DNA of 63,924 nucleotides from Branchiostoma floridae (Eukaryota; Chordata; Leptocardii; Amphioxiformes; Branchiostomatidae): contig NC_049988.1 in assembly GCF_000003815.2 (NCBI RefSeq), positions 9,316,767 to 9,380,690 of the forward strand, in the 5' to 3' direction. Positions 35,201 through 47,200 of the stretch are shown here, piece by piece. Every line of letters starts with the position of its first letter. Within the stretch, counting starts at the first letter, position 1. The notes under the pieces were generated by a model, which worked only from the letters and a program-made list of their open reading frames with translations, was not told the DNA's origin and ran no database searches. Position numbers and translations under genes: made by a program.

Positions 35201-38200
35201 ACATTCAATTGCCAACCTTTTAAAGCAGAAAACAATGTCTTGGAAACATCTTATCCTATTTCTTATCTTTTGTTTCCTGGGCGTACATATCAAACAAATA
35301 TGAGGCAAGATTTTAGTCTTTCCCATGATCAGGATTTAGTTCCACCCTTTTTAACCAAACATGAAGATGTCTGTTATCTGGGGGCAATCTTAGCAAAAGG
35401 GTTCGACTGTATCAGAAACTTGGCAAATGCTCCATTGTAACTAATGTTACACTGAAATGTATATTCTATGGACAAGGAAAGCTTGTGGGTTGGTCAGAAA
35501 AAATTTTCCTCAAAAACCTTTCCAAACTGAATGAAATGAAAAAAAAGACAGTCGGATGAAAAAAGGACAGGAAAAAATCCTGACCTAAAAAATATGCATT
35601 TTTAGTTCTTACACACTCAAATCATTACATTGCTTACAACAATAACTTTATGACTTTTATTTTGAAACGTTAGCATCTAATTGCAATAATCGCTTACACC
35701 ATTACATAACAAGATGCCTGTTTTTTCCCCAGAGTCTAGGTAGACACTCATTACCCAAGAAGACTTAGAAATACTCCTGAAAGTCCCAAGGCAAAACTGT
35801 GAACTTCTGCCCATTACAACAATTCCACAAACTGATGGAAAAGTATCCCCCGGGTATACATAATAATGAAGATCCATGCATTCATGTGTAATGTCACAAC
35901 ATTTTTTTCTTCCTTTTTTTTTCTGTCACAATTTTTCTTCACAGCTTTCCATTGTGTCTTTGATACACCTAGAGTAAAGTAAAACATCCCATTTAAATCC
36001 CAGAATATCACTTGTTTTGTCCAATTTTTAACTGAGTTAAACTTAAAGGAGTTGTGATGAAGACTTATTTCAAGACAGCAACTTTAGGTTAAAGGTAAGG
36101 TGAAAGACAAGCCTTACTTTTGATCATGAAAAGTATAGACAATTGGCAAGTTATCTTTCCCATTCTTAATGATTATTTTGCTTAAATGCCGAACACAAAC
36201 AACAGTCAGGAAAATGCTAGTATTGTAAGATCAATCCGTAGGGTTATTGCTGGGAATGACTTCTCCTCACATGTTTTGAATCAGGAGGTTTTTAATGTTG
36301 CCTGATTTCTTTGAGTCTTAGATTGTTTCTGACAAGTTATAGACTGCTAGCCTCTGGTTATCTCTGATTGTGTGGGCCAGTTTATGGGAACTTCTTGGTT
36401 CACATCAAGCAAGAAAAGATGACTGTGTAAACCAGTCTATATCCATGGTGGAACAGGAGTGAAATATGCTGTCCAATGTAGTCAAATCTACTTTTACTTG
36501 TTGTAACATTACCGGAGTGACAGTAAATTGGTTCACTTGTTACTGAAATGTGACTGTCTCATCTCAGTACTGATTGTTTGCTAAGGGAAGCCAGGTACAA
36601 CAATGGAAAAACCAACAGAAATGAACATAGGTTGACTGTACAAGTGTTATATGAAAAAAATGCAATTTGTTATTTCTTTTAACAGAAAGATACACAATAT
36701 CAAGCAAACACATTTGCAAATTTTGAAACAGAACTGCAATAATTTTCAGGAGTTCTTCTTTCTAACCAAGAAATTATGCACTTACAATACCTACATGTAA
36801 GCACAATAAAATGCAAAGGGGACAAAAGGACTTCAAACCACAGGATCCGATACTGCGGGCCTGCAGTCAACATGCATTTGGAAAGAGTTGCCCAGATATT
36901 TGTTTCACAGTGGGACACGGCTGGAGGCAAAATGTCTGCCTTTGATGTGGATATAACCACAGTGCTAGTGCTCCTCAGCTATACCATACTGCACATCCTG
37001 AAATACGTACAGTGTTTTATACTCACAGTGACCTCTCACTACAAAACATTACAGCTATTACAGTTACTTCAACAACAGAGAACGTATTTCTTATATAAAC
37101 ACAGCAAGTTAAGCAAACCTCCTGCAAAATTTAATCCCTGCAAACTTAAATCAACTTACAGTATTCAGCACCCCACACCCTCACCCCTTCAAATCTGAAC
37201 ATATGCATTATTTCAAACAATCACATTTTAGTGCCAATAAACAAGAAACAAATGTCAGAAAATGGAGTACCCTGGAAAGAGATTTATTACCATATAAAAT
37301 TTTAATGGTAAATTAATTGTCACTGTGATTGCTTGACTGGAGTTCTGTAGGAGTAAAGTGGCTTTTGCGTACCCCACCTCATTATGTGAATTAGGAGAAA
37401 AGGCCTGAAGTAGTTTTATGGTCAGAGGTTAGGTTACAACAAGGCTATGCACCTGTTAGCCAACAGGTCTGTCAGCTGTAGGTAGGGGTAGGTACCGGTA
37501 CAGACCAGTCCAGAAAAAATGGACCTGAAAAGATCAATGGATTGGATTTTGGACTGATTAGAAAATGAATACATCAAATTATACCAGTAGAGGTTCACAT
37601 GTTTTAGGGCTTACTGGTCCCCTGATAACAACAGCCAGGTAGAGAGTTGACGTCATTTTTATCAAGATTTTACAGTCAGACTTGGTCTAAGTTAACAGAG
37701 GCAGTTAGTGTTGTTTAAGTGAAGATAGGATTTTAAATTGGCAGAGGAAGTCGGATAATCCAACACAGAATCCAAGCAAAATTGACCAGGAACATTTTTT
37801 AGCATTTTCTGTGTTGGGGTATCTCCCATTCACAAGTTTTCACAGACGAATAGGTCCAGGTTCAGGTCTGGACCCCGACCTGATCCTGTACCTAAATTTT
37901 CTGTACATACTAAGATACCCAACCCTAGCTGAAGGTTTTAACAATCTTGCAGCTATTGTAATCTAAAACCTTACAGTTTAGAATTGATTGAAGAAGCAAA
38001 ATGCAAAATATGTTCCAATCCAGTATAATTTTTAGAATTCCCAGTGCAATTTTGAGAATAGATCTTCATGTACTTTTAATTTCTTTACAACACAAGGTCT
38101 GTACAAAACCCAATGGTCTTTCCAAATCAAAATAGAGCTATTTTTTAATATAATTTTATTATAAGGAGTCTTCTTTTTTCTATGCTGACTAAAAGTAACA

Positions 38201-40452
38201 GTTGAAATATTATGACTGCAGTGCAAAAGTCCACATTCTGAAAACAGAACTTGACAGAATAACTGCAAAGGAAGTTTCCTCAATGTTAAAGTTTTCCACA
38301 AAGCCTTGTTTCCCAACACAAGAAAGTCACCAATAGCCAGGAGCCGTCTGTTTGAAGTCTGAGCTTTCCATCAACTAAATTAGCTTCACTGTGGAAGATG
38401 GGTCTCCTCCAGGGGTTCTACAAACCCTAATCATCGCTTTATATCAAAGTCTGTGGGTCAGACTGGGACTGATCAGAAACAACCATGGAAGGGTTGTGAC
38501 AACTGAAAACTGCAGACCAAAAATGATAATCCTTGGAGAGAAATGTAGTGTAACATTAAAACACACATAGTTTCAGTGGGCAGCAGAAGACTGTCACTTT
38601 ACATAGCTAGAATGACAGCAAGTTGACTCCTTCAAGCCAACAAGAAATCCCTATACTTTCATGAACCTGTTCCTAATGGTTTACCCCCTTTCGCATGCTG
38701 AGGCCACACCAGTGTCCTGTAGGGGGGTTAAAGTCTGTGTTATACACCTAGTGTCTGTTTGGCAGGCATAAGTCCAAGACACAATTAGCTGTGCAAAGCA
38801 GTATGAACCTTATAATGTGTTACCTATGTCCTATATCTGTGTTAATTTGTGGTCCTTTTGATACTTTATACATTCACCCAAGCATCAAGAATCATGCCTA
38901 TATATAGTGGCCACCTGTCTAGTACTGTAACCATTTACTAGTTTAAGCCCCTTGAAAGAGAAGAAGTTCGAGTGATCTCAAACCAGTTTAGCTTATTGAA
39001 GAGAGAGAAGAAAGGCAACCTATGCAGTATCTACAGATTAACTACACAGTGGAAATTCCCCTAGCTCTTTACTTAGAAAAGTACAAAGATCAGGGAAATA
39101 CAGCTTAACTTCACATCCAAAGGACAGCAACCTTTTCCTGTAGTGTGCATGTTGAGTAAGCGACAATAGTCTGTATCTAAACTCAAAACCTTTTGGTCCA
39201 AGTAAGGGTCACTAACAACTGGACTACACATGCTACCCTTGACTTGAGTGGTCACTTTGTGAATTGTATGCCAAACAGAAGTTATGTCCAACATAAAGAG
39301 GCGAGGAATCACCTGTTTTGGCATTGCTTGTGATGGTTAAGTTCAATAAACAAAAAACAATTGTTAGTGAAACATAGGACCCCTGTAAAATGTTTTCACC
39401 ATGTTCTGGAGATGACAGAGACTGGAGAGGTGACTCTGGTGGTGACTCTTTCCTTGCCGTCTTGGTGGGAGGGGGGTTGGCACTGCTGGGGGGTGGGGGG
39501 TGACTGCCGCCCGCTTGGTTTGGTGTGCTCGGTCTCAGGCCAGCCTGTAGTTGTTTACTTTTACCTTCCAATCTGGAAATGGATAAAAAGGACAACATGT
39601 GAAGTTATAAGCTCTAAGCAGGTGAGATCATAATATTTTTCAGGCTCCCCGTTCTTAGCAGTAGAAAGGCCTGCTGCTCCAGCAACCAGGAGCTTGAGAA
39701 ACATTGCAACTTTACCTTTCCACATCTGCTTAGAGATTAGTTAAGATACACTACTAGTTGTTAAAGCTTTGTTTTCGACAAAGACATTGTATATGAATAT
39801 GTCTGTGGTCATTATACCAGCCTGCTGCCTAGTGTTCACAATGTTTTGTCTTGTCACAATCTGGATAAAGTCAAGACATTTTAGATTCTTTTAGATGCTT
39901 TTTTTTACTGTGCCTAAACTGTGTCTTCAAGAGAAAGTCTACTAAGTTTTCATGACTCTAAGTAAGAATCTTTTTAACTACTTAAGGTTACATTGAATGT
40001 GTGTCTTGTGAAGTTGTTAGCCTGAAATCCAGCCATGATTGCTATACCTTGTCCATGCTACCACTTCCCTTGCCTTCATGGCAGGATTTCAGGCTAGTAA
40101 ATTGTACCATTGGCTGTGAACTACTCACAGTGAGTGTAGTGTAATATTCAGGGCAGGAGGGTGTGTGCAAGGGTGGGGAGAAGGAGGGAGGATGTGTGAA
40201 GTACTGACCTTGTTTTCTTGACCTGCATGTTACTTGTGAGTTTTTCTAATGTGAAGGTTCCAGAGGTCGGGTCGATCAGAAGAACACAGTCCTTACTTCT
40301 GTAGGGCTGCTTGTGTCCCTTGAACACTGTTTTACTGGTACCTGAACCCTGGGGAGAAAAAGGATTTGTTATCATGTAGGAGTATCTATCCACATGCCTG
40401 TCTTAAATTTTGTACTTTTCTCAATCCACAATTAGGACTAATGCCACTGTAG

Positions 40453-40507
<55 letters not shown>

Positions 40508-42283
40508 ACACCTACACGTTTAATTGCTAGTAGATAATATTTTCAATTTGCTGTCAGGAGGATGCTTAACACTAACAAAAACCCAAACCTTCACCCTACT
40601 AGTCATAACCAAATTTTTTGAATATAAACACCAAGTTATATCACCAACATTACTGACACCATGGGCCAATGGATGATGATGAGTACTGAACATTCAGTAT
40701 GCCTAAACACCGCAAACGAGTGCAAACGAGCGCAAACGGGTCTATTATGCAGTATTCATGGGACAACGGCCTTGTTTGACGCTCTAAATACACTATAAGC
40801 ACATTGTCTGTGCGATATTTAATAAAAAACACGGCAAATTATAAGTATTTACCCCTTTTTTAATAGTTATTCCGCTTGTTTCAAGTTCGAAGGGATTTCT
40901 GGCCGCCATCTTGGATCTTCCGTGTTAGGGGTCTGGATGGGAAAATTGCACTTTGGCACTATCTTTTGAGTCAAAAGTGAATGAGATTATCTTCAAAATT
41001 AGGGAGATGAAGAGCGATAGCTCTGATGACGTAGCCGCGGTTTTTGACATTTTTTAGCTAGGGTTATGGGTTGCGAGACCGAGCGCGAAGCGCGAGTGTC
41101 GAGTCAACCCTAAGCTCCAGCCCCCCGTGAAAGCGAGTGTTAGCCGTACGCGTATACGAGTGATGGGCATTGGAATCATGCCACCGTGGATTTTTGACAT
41201 GTTTTAGCTGTCATCAAAAGCGCCTGCGCCAAGCCATGAAGGTATTTTCTAAGTAAATAAGGTACCGACAATTTCCCCATCTAGACCCCTTACACGTATG
41301 ATCCAAGATGGCGGCCAGAAATCCCTTCGAACTTGAAACAAGCGGAATAACTAAAAAAAACGGTAAAAACTTAAAATTTGCCGGGCTTTTTAATCTATCA
41401 TTGCACAGACAGTGTATATAGAGCGTCAAACAAGGCCATTTTCTCATGAATACTGCATAATAGACCCGTTTGCGCTCATTTGCACTCGTTTGCGGTGTTT
41501 AGGCAGACCCCTGAACATTACCTCTATATGTGGGACTGTCACGGTGACATCATTGTTCTCTCCGACTTCCAGCACTGCATCCTGGGAAGTGTCCACCGAT
41601 GCTGGCTTGAAATCATCTGTTTTTATTGGAAAGATATTACAAAATTAAGATTACATCAACAGTAAAGTGACGTGTACAAGTGGGATACTGGAGCAACTGT
41701 ATCATTACACATATCATTTGATGTAGTACTTGATTATAAAAAAATCAGGAACCTACATTGTTGCGACAGAAATAGAGCCCCCCTCCCCATATTTTGAAAC
41801 AGCTGACAAATATTATTTCCGCACAGTATCATATTCATGACATTAATCAGATATGGGGAGTGACTGAGGGTACTGAATGTGATATGCTGAGAAGTTATTA
41901 CTTATTATCAGGATATAATGACCGTCAGTTTGTGCACAATATATCCTGTTATGGATAAACTGCTAGTAACGTTATCCATTGATATCCATAAATTATCCGA
42001 AATCTTGTGAATATTGTAATCACTAGGCTAAGAAATGACTTCTTAACATTATCACAATCAGTACCCTCAATCTCTCCCCATATCTGATGAACGTCGTGAC
42101 TATGATATGATATGATATGACATGATACTGGACGGAAAAAATTATGATGAGTTCTAAACTACAGAAGTTTGACTCACATCTGATGGTGTGAAAGGCACAT
42201 TTCGGCGTCCTGTCAAACGACTTTCCGATCTCTAACTCGTGCACTTTGTCGTCCAACACCACACCGCCGCGAGGTTCGGCCAT
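26282..42283 (-). CDS. EAF: ELL-associated factor (EAF1/EAF2 ortholog), complete, 7 exons
   Basis: Coding exons in gene order: 42178-42283, 41522-41616, 40209-40348, 39400-39572, 34753-34881, 28437-28526, 26282-26319. All junctions are GT-AG with compatible phases, giving 256 aa, close to vertebrate EAF1/2 (about 260-268). The N-terminal conserved ELL-binding region (about 1-120) is clear: FDRTPKCAFHTIRYDFKPAS, TVFKGHKQPY and LEKLTSNMQVKKTR are family hallmarks. Then come a Pro-rich linker (about 135-170), an acidic Ser/Asp tract (eight Ser in a row, then GSDSDSES, about 199-214) typical of the activation region, a HHHH run, and the C-terminal EDLELSESDSD tail. EAF proteins stimulate ELL elongation factors on RNA polymerase II in the super elongation complex in the nucleus. 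The exon 4 donor (GTGAAA) is weak but phase-correct. The gene is divergent from METTL6. Confidence 0.95.
26320..28436 (-). other. EAF intron 6
   Basis: Holds a foldback element at 27795-27907 and AT-rich sequence. Open frames such as 27254-27526 (+) have no recognised domain. Confidence 0.75.
27795..27907. mobile_element. Foldback MITE in EAF intron 6
   Basis: AGCCTGGGTACCATCTGATT... is mirrored by ...AATCAGATGGTACTCAGGC, with a second arm pair (ggggctcc-type / ggagcccc) inside. Related ends occur near 22300. No clear target duplication. Confidence 0.75.
28870..29318. mobile_element. hAT-like non-autonomous element, copy 1
   Basis: A 433-bp element (28878-29310) with ends TAGGGCTGGGTATCGG... 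and ...CCGGTACCCACCCCTA and perfect 8-bp flanks GTTATTCC. Just inside the right end is a dense run of 'aggtccagg / ggacctgaac' motifs that can fold on itself. TAGGG(C/G)TGGG ends with 8-bp duplications are characteristic of hAT elements. It has no transposase. Confidence 0.9.
32199..32308. repeat. Inverted repeat next to an assembly gap
   Basis: caaactgatatctactaacgatc (about 32199-32221) is mirrored by gatcattagtagatatcagtttg (about 32284-32306), right before the gap. It could be an element end or a small foldback. The gap hides its partner. Confidence 0.6.
32309..32645. other. Assembly gap (337 N) in EAF intron 5
   Basis: Unknown bases. Confidence 0.99.
33370..33625 (-). repeat. tRNA-derived SINE, minus strand
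   Basis: On the minus strand a tRNA-like head (tgtggccatgctgcttcac...) carries a B box GGGGTTCAATCCC at 33555-33567. It is followed by a unique body that ends near 33370. Confidence 0.55.
33652..33772. repeat. Two-copy tandem repeat, about 60-bp unit
   Basis: taggacaactac...gggatggga...gccttcacaaatgctatt occurs twice with a few differences. Confidence 0.8.
34375..34716 (+). repeat. Polypurine tract in EAF intron 5
   Basis: About 340 bp of nearly pure G/A on the plus strand (aggaagaaagg, gagagagagaga), so the EAF transcript carries a C/U-rich run. It starts about 40 bp downstream of the exon 5 donor at 34752. The long open frames across it on the minus strand are low-complexity Ser/Leu/Pro translations. 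Confidence 0.92.
34882..39399 (-). other. EAF intron 4
   Basis: Holds the second copy of the TAGGG-type hAT-like element. No coding sequence is recognised. The open frame at 36776-37198 (+) has no known domain. Confidence 0.75.
37475..37935. mobile_element. hAT-like non-autonomous element, copy 2
   Basis: A 445-bp element (37483-37927), same family as 28878-29310: TAGGGGTAGGTACCGG... and ...ATACCCAACCCTA, with the same 'ggacctgaaa...ggactgattagaaaat' body. The flanks GCTGTAGG / GCTGAAGG differ at one base. Copy 2 appears older than copy 1. Confidence 0.88.
40019..40097. mobile_element. Small foldback MITE in EAF intron 3
   Basis: A 79-bp palindromic element: TAGCCTGAAATCCAGCCATGA... and ...TCATGGCAGGATTTCAGGCTA. 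Flanking duplication is not clear. Confidence 0.75.
40456..40504. repeat. (TA)n microsatellite in EAF intron 2
   Basis: About 24 uninterrupted TA units. Confidence 0.97.
40686..41519. mobile_element. MULE-like long-TIR element in EAF intron 2
   Basis: An 816-bp element (40695-41510) with terminal inverted repeats of roughly 230 bp, sharing GCCTAAACACCGCAAACG, TCTATTATGCAGTATTCATG and GATTTCTGGCCGCCATCTTG. It is flanked by perfect 9-bp repeats CTGAACATT (40686-40694, 41511-41519). Long TIRs plus 9-bp duplications are the Mutator (MULE) signature. The interior is short and non-coding. The right target duplication overlaps the EAF exon 2 splice donor region. Confidence 0.85.
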
Positions 42284-44192
42284 GACGGGGGCTAAAACGG
42301 TAAAATCGGACAGAAAAGATCAACAGCTGTTTCTTCCGTCAATGTGTGCGTGCGGAAAAATATTACAGGCCATGGACAAGCGCATTGAAAAAAAAGGGGA
42401 GACACGTAATAGTTTATATCAGAAATATCTTCAATAAAAATACATTTTGTCCCTTTTTTTTCTATGAACAAGAACAAAAAATCCGGACAAATATCTTACA
42501 AAGTTAGATTATCGAATATTCAGTGACTAATAGTGTTAGTTTGTTATATTAAGCTCCCTTCAGAGGAGTGGGCTGGTCTAAGGGTCAAAGTTCACAAAAT
42601 GGCGGTAATCGACAGGAAGTGATCATCTTTCGCATAAATTTCTGAGAAGTATGCTTATTCTGCTTATTCCTGGTAAGATATCGATACTCCATTTCTTCTG
42701 ATAAGTTAGGATCATTCTTCTTTTCCCTCCACTTTGAAGGAGCCTTGTAAGGAATTCGCTCTAAGACCGGTTTAATACGTCATGTTACGTTGAGAAACAT
42801 GAGTCTGTTCTACAAAGCAATCATCGTTAACATCTATTATCATAATACCGGTACGTTTACGACGATTTCTCTAGCCATACTGATTTGACACATTGTCAAC
42901 GCATCATTTTCTCCAGTTACATGTTGCTGTTATAGGTTACCCTTGCCACTTCTTCTGTGTAACTTTTCTGCCACTCTTGTCCTGCTAAAAGCGTAATATT
43001 GTAATTGTAACACGCCGCGGAATTACACGGCGAACGGGCGCGTGGTTGGGAGGGGGTAAAAAATACCGGTAGGAAGAAACACGGCACAATTAGCTGCCGC
43101 TATGTACATTTATACATCCTCTGATGTTCCTTCCTTTTCTGTCAGTATTACATGCATAAAACATAAACCTGCATGAACATACAAAATGTCATGAGAAAAC
43201 GGACGTATACTGTCAAGAATTTTCATTTAACTTCTGTCCGTCACAACCGCTATGACGTAACACTTCACTGCTAGCGTAGATATAAAAATGGCGGGAAAAT
43301 GGCTGCGTACGTTCAATTTTGCCCATTCAGTCATAGATCCGGGCTATTATGCAACGGTTCTTCACACTTTTACATGAGTTGTAGGTCACCAACAGAAATT
43401 CAAGATTGTTGTTGAATCATGTTCGTCTTGTGCCGTGAGCATGTGTAATTATGATCTATAAATTTGGCAATGAATGTGACAGTGTGTTCGTCCCACGACG
43501 AGCTGCCTACCCCGAAAAAGATACTGAAAACTTTTGGCCTTGTTGTCTTCGAATGCATTGTCATCGATGCTTTGTAAATGATGTATTGGACACCTAGATG
43601 TCTGAAGTGTGCACAGCTCAGAAATAACTATTGTTGCATGTGTAGATCTCTTTAAGTTCCAGTATTTTGAATCTACCGGTATAAGTCTTACTACCGGTAT
43701 TATGCCAATGCATGTTATATCAAGGAGGTTGAAAACCTCCTTGGTTATGTCATGGCCAGCGTCTACATTTCCCCCAACGAAAATCCACAATGGAAAACGG
43801 TAGTATTCCTGTGGCATCTCAAACCACTCCTATACAAAACTGATGCCTATCCAAAATTAAATTAAGAATTATTCTAATTTTAATTTTGGATAGGCATCAG
43901 TTTTAGATTTTGTTGTCCATAGATCCTAGTGCATATTCTTAAGTTGATGGCTATTATATAATGAATGTATGCTTTGACCCCTTAGGTTTCCACTGACGAG
44001 TGCACAACAATAAAATTGTGTTAAAGTTGTGCATTACATAGCATGCAATGGAGTAGGCATTATACATATTCATGATATTGACTAAAACAGTCACTCTGAT
44101 ACATGTAGTTTTGATTGATTGTTAACATTGATATGTATTGTATTGTTACTTTTTTATATCTTAATTGTATGGAAATTTGTTATATCTTTCAG
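42284..44192. promoter_or_regulatory. Shared divergent promoter region of EAF and METTL6
   Basis: Between the two start codons lie CpG-richer patches and motifs common in housekeeping bidirectional promoters. AAAATGGCGG (42596-42605) and AAAATGGCGGG (about 43285-43295) are YY1-like, and CAGGAAGT (42613-42620) is an ETS core. No TATA box is evident. The METTL6 exon with the start codon appears to begin at 44193 after an acceptor (atatctttcag), so METTL6 probably has a non-coding first exon inside this region. Confidence 0.55.
43714..43750. repeat. Micro-palindrome in the EAF/METTL6 intergenic region (23-bp core)
   Basis: The core CAAGGAGGTTGAAAACC... TCCTTG (43721-43743) lies between GTTATAT and GTTATGT (6 of 7). 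It is the only family member I recognise to the right of 22 kb. Confidence 0.78.
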
Positions 44193-44229
44193 TGATAATT
44201 ATTAAGAGTTACCTCATCCTTCATGTGTG

Positions 44230-47200
44230 ATGGAAGATTCCAGTATTCCAACTTTTGCGGAAGCCCCATTCCAGAGGAAAGGCAGTGCCCACCCCAGAAC
44301 TCTTACAGATGAGGACAAGGACAGGTTAAAGAAACAGGACAACAAGATTGTCTCAGACTTTAAGCAGCAGAAGTTAGAGAGAGAGGCCCAGAGAAACTGG
44401 GACCTGTTCTACAAAAGGAACTCCACAAATTTCTTTAAGGATCGCCACTGGACGGCAAGAGAGTTTGAGGAACTGGCTAACAGTCAGAAGGTACATGTAT
44501 ATATTGTAGGGAAAGCGTCCAATTAATCCCTCAGCTTTCAGATTCTTTATCTGCATCTGTGTCTATATCAGGGTTGTAGCCAGCCTGAAATCATTTTCAG
44601 TCCCCTCAATTTTGGATGGGAAATCTATAGAGCACCGAAGGCATGGTGTGGTGTTGTGCGTCATTTCTAGGGGGTCTAGGTCCCAGAAAATTTTGAAACC
44701 TAGACCCTCTGAAACACTATTTCCTGCATTTTGAGGCAAATTTTGCTTGTAGAGTAAGCTGTTCAATGGCATCTGTTTGAGTGAAGAAGAACACATGGGT
44801 TTCAGTTTATCTTATATATTTACATATCAATTTTTGTCTGTCCCAGAGGACGGAATGGGGAAAACTTTTTTCAGTCCCCAGTTGCAAAATTCCTTCAAAG
44901 GACTGAAGGACAGGTGCTGGCTACAACCCTGGTCTATATTATTCAACACAACACAGATCCTATCATCCAGAGAATGTCACCTCGTATTATAGTTCTAGAT
45001 GTCAGGCCCCTTAAAAATGACAAGGTTGTCTTTGGCAACATTAAGGTCAAATGCAGTCCAGACTAATGGTGGTCATGGTTGCGATAGGTACACTGTTCTC
45101 TTGGACAAGTTGCTTCTTGCTTGTGTCTGTGGCAAAACAATGTGGGACTGACTGAAAGTTGTCATCTAGAGCCAAAAGTAGTCTAATGGACATAATCGTA
45201 AGACCAAGTTTAACTGTTAACTCATAAGAGTGAAAAGAAATGAAGTCAAAGTGTAAAACACACTAATGTTATAGGCACAAAACAACAGCAGCTTTGTTAT
45301 ATGACACATACTTGTCATAATTTTAGCCAGGTGTATTCTAAGTTTGCTGAATCTGGCCTACAATTGACAGTCAGTTAAACTCTATGGTGTATTTGCACAT
45401 GACTCTGGTACAACTTAAGATGACCCTGTATTTTTTTTAGAAGACAACTTAAATCATTTTTTTTCTTTCCAGGATACTCCTTTAGTTCTACTGGAGGCTG
45501 GCTGTGGGGTGGGAAACTTTCTGTTCCCTCTACTGCAGGAGAATCCTTCTCTCTTCATCCATGCCTGTGACTTCTCACCCAGAGCTGTGCAGTTTGTCAA
45601 GGTAGTTTTGGTGATGATGTTATGATAGTTCACCTTCATCTGTGGGTTAAACTACATCCATTGTTTTTAAAAACAGGCTACTAGTATTTAGGGATATCAA
45701 GTCAATAGACAATGCAGGGTTGGACAAGTTTTCTAAAATTGACTTGTCCTATCGGGCAAGTACTTAAAAAATTTACTTGCCCGAACCAACTTTTCACTTG
45801 CCCAAAATCTAAATGACATTTTTCTATGTATATTCATGGCCTTCAATGGAATTTTTGTTATTGGCTCTATTTTCTGTGTTAATCAATGCTTGATGTCATG
45901 ACTTTGAAAAGTAGCAAGCACATCAAAATCTCACTCAATGGAGAAAAGCTAACTTGTCCGATCTGGCAAGTGGGGAAGGACATGCACTTGCCCGATTGGC
46001 ATTTTCACTTGCCCGGGACTATAGGGCTAGTGGACTTGTTTATCCCTGCAATGTGGCTTTATATTGCAATATTTAAATAAAATACAACTTGAAAGGAGTA
46101 AGGAGATACAAGCGTGCTCTGTCCATGCTCTGTCCGGCTCAGGTGACACTTACAACCGGGCGATCCCACCGAGCGAGCAGGGGTGTGCCATATCCAATTA
46201 CTAGTACATAGGATGGCCTGGTTGGACCATCCTTTCACACTTACTAGTACTAAAGCCACAAGAAGTAGATTTTATGGATGACATCCACATGCACATGTCA
46301 TTGATTTTTGACTGATTATGAAGAAAGAAGAAAAATGAATTTTGTCACCCTCTGGCATTGGCCAACATGAGAGGAAAATATCAAGAATTGGACAATATTT
46401 AATAGAATTCTATCTTTTCTATCACAAAACATCCTAGATGGCGTGACACTAGTGCAATAGCCTTGAGTGTACATATAATTGTAGTGATACAAGGTTACCA
46501 CACTAGTGTCCCTTTCTGCACTTCTGCACTCCATATAAGAAATGAGGGGCATATTTTTTTCACACTCGTGCACCAGATTTGGAGTTTGCAGAGAATGTCA
46601 TCCACAAAATTTACTTGGTGTAAACTTATTGTGATTATGATAAAGGTTGAGTTAACGTTGGTTATACTCTTCATGCTGGGATGGTACCAGTTAAAAGGGC
46701 CCACACACAGTGGATTGTATTGTTAACTAATACCAACCACAACAGTGTTGGGTTTTGTCTTCACAAAAGCAAACAAGCAACCTGCCCATTGAATAGAGGA
46801 ACTTTCATGACAGTTTCAAAGCTGTACAGAATGATATCATTCACAGATGTTATAAAAGTCTCTATTTAAGTGTATTGGCAGTTTATGACTTGAAAGAATA
46901 ATTGCCATGCATCTACAATGACATAGTTTGTCTTGCTATCAGGGGCAATTGGTGTTTGTATTTTGACTTTTCACAAATATTATCCCATCCAAATAACAAT
47001 TACACCATTGTCAGCTGCAACTTAATCCTAAGAATAAACTCTAACCAACCTGCAAGTTTTCATCTCTGTATTTACTTTCACTTTCCCTTTATTTAACCAG
47101 GAGTAATACAGCTCAGGTCAAACCTAGACCTGTTTTTCAGGCAATCCTGGTCAGAAACAATATACTCTTAATCTTTATGTTTTCCAATGAATTTCAACCC

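Noticed and set aside
36776-37198. Plus-strand open frame of 140 codons in EAF intron 4
   Set aside because: No known domain, no promoter or splice evidence; length is plausible by chance.
43449-43817. Minus-strand open frame of 122 codons between EAF and METTL6
   Set aside because: It reads through a micro-palindrome and has no recognisable domain or splice context.
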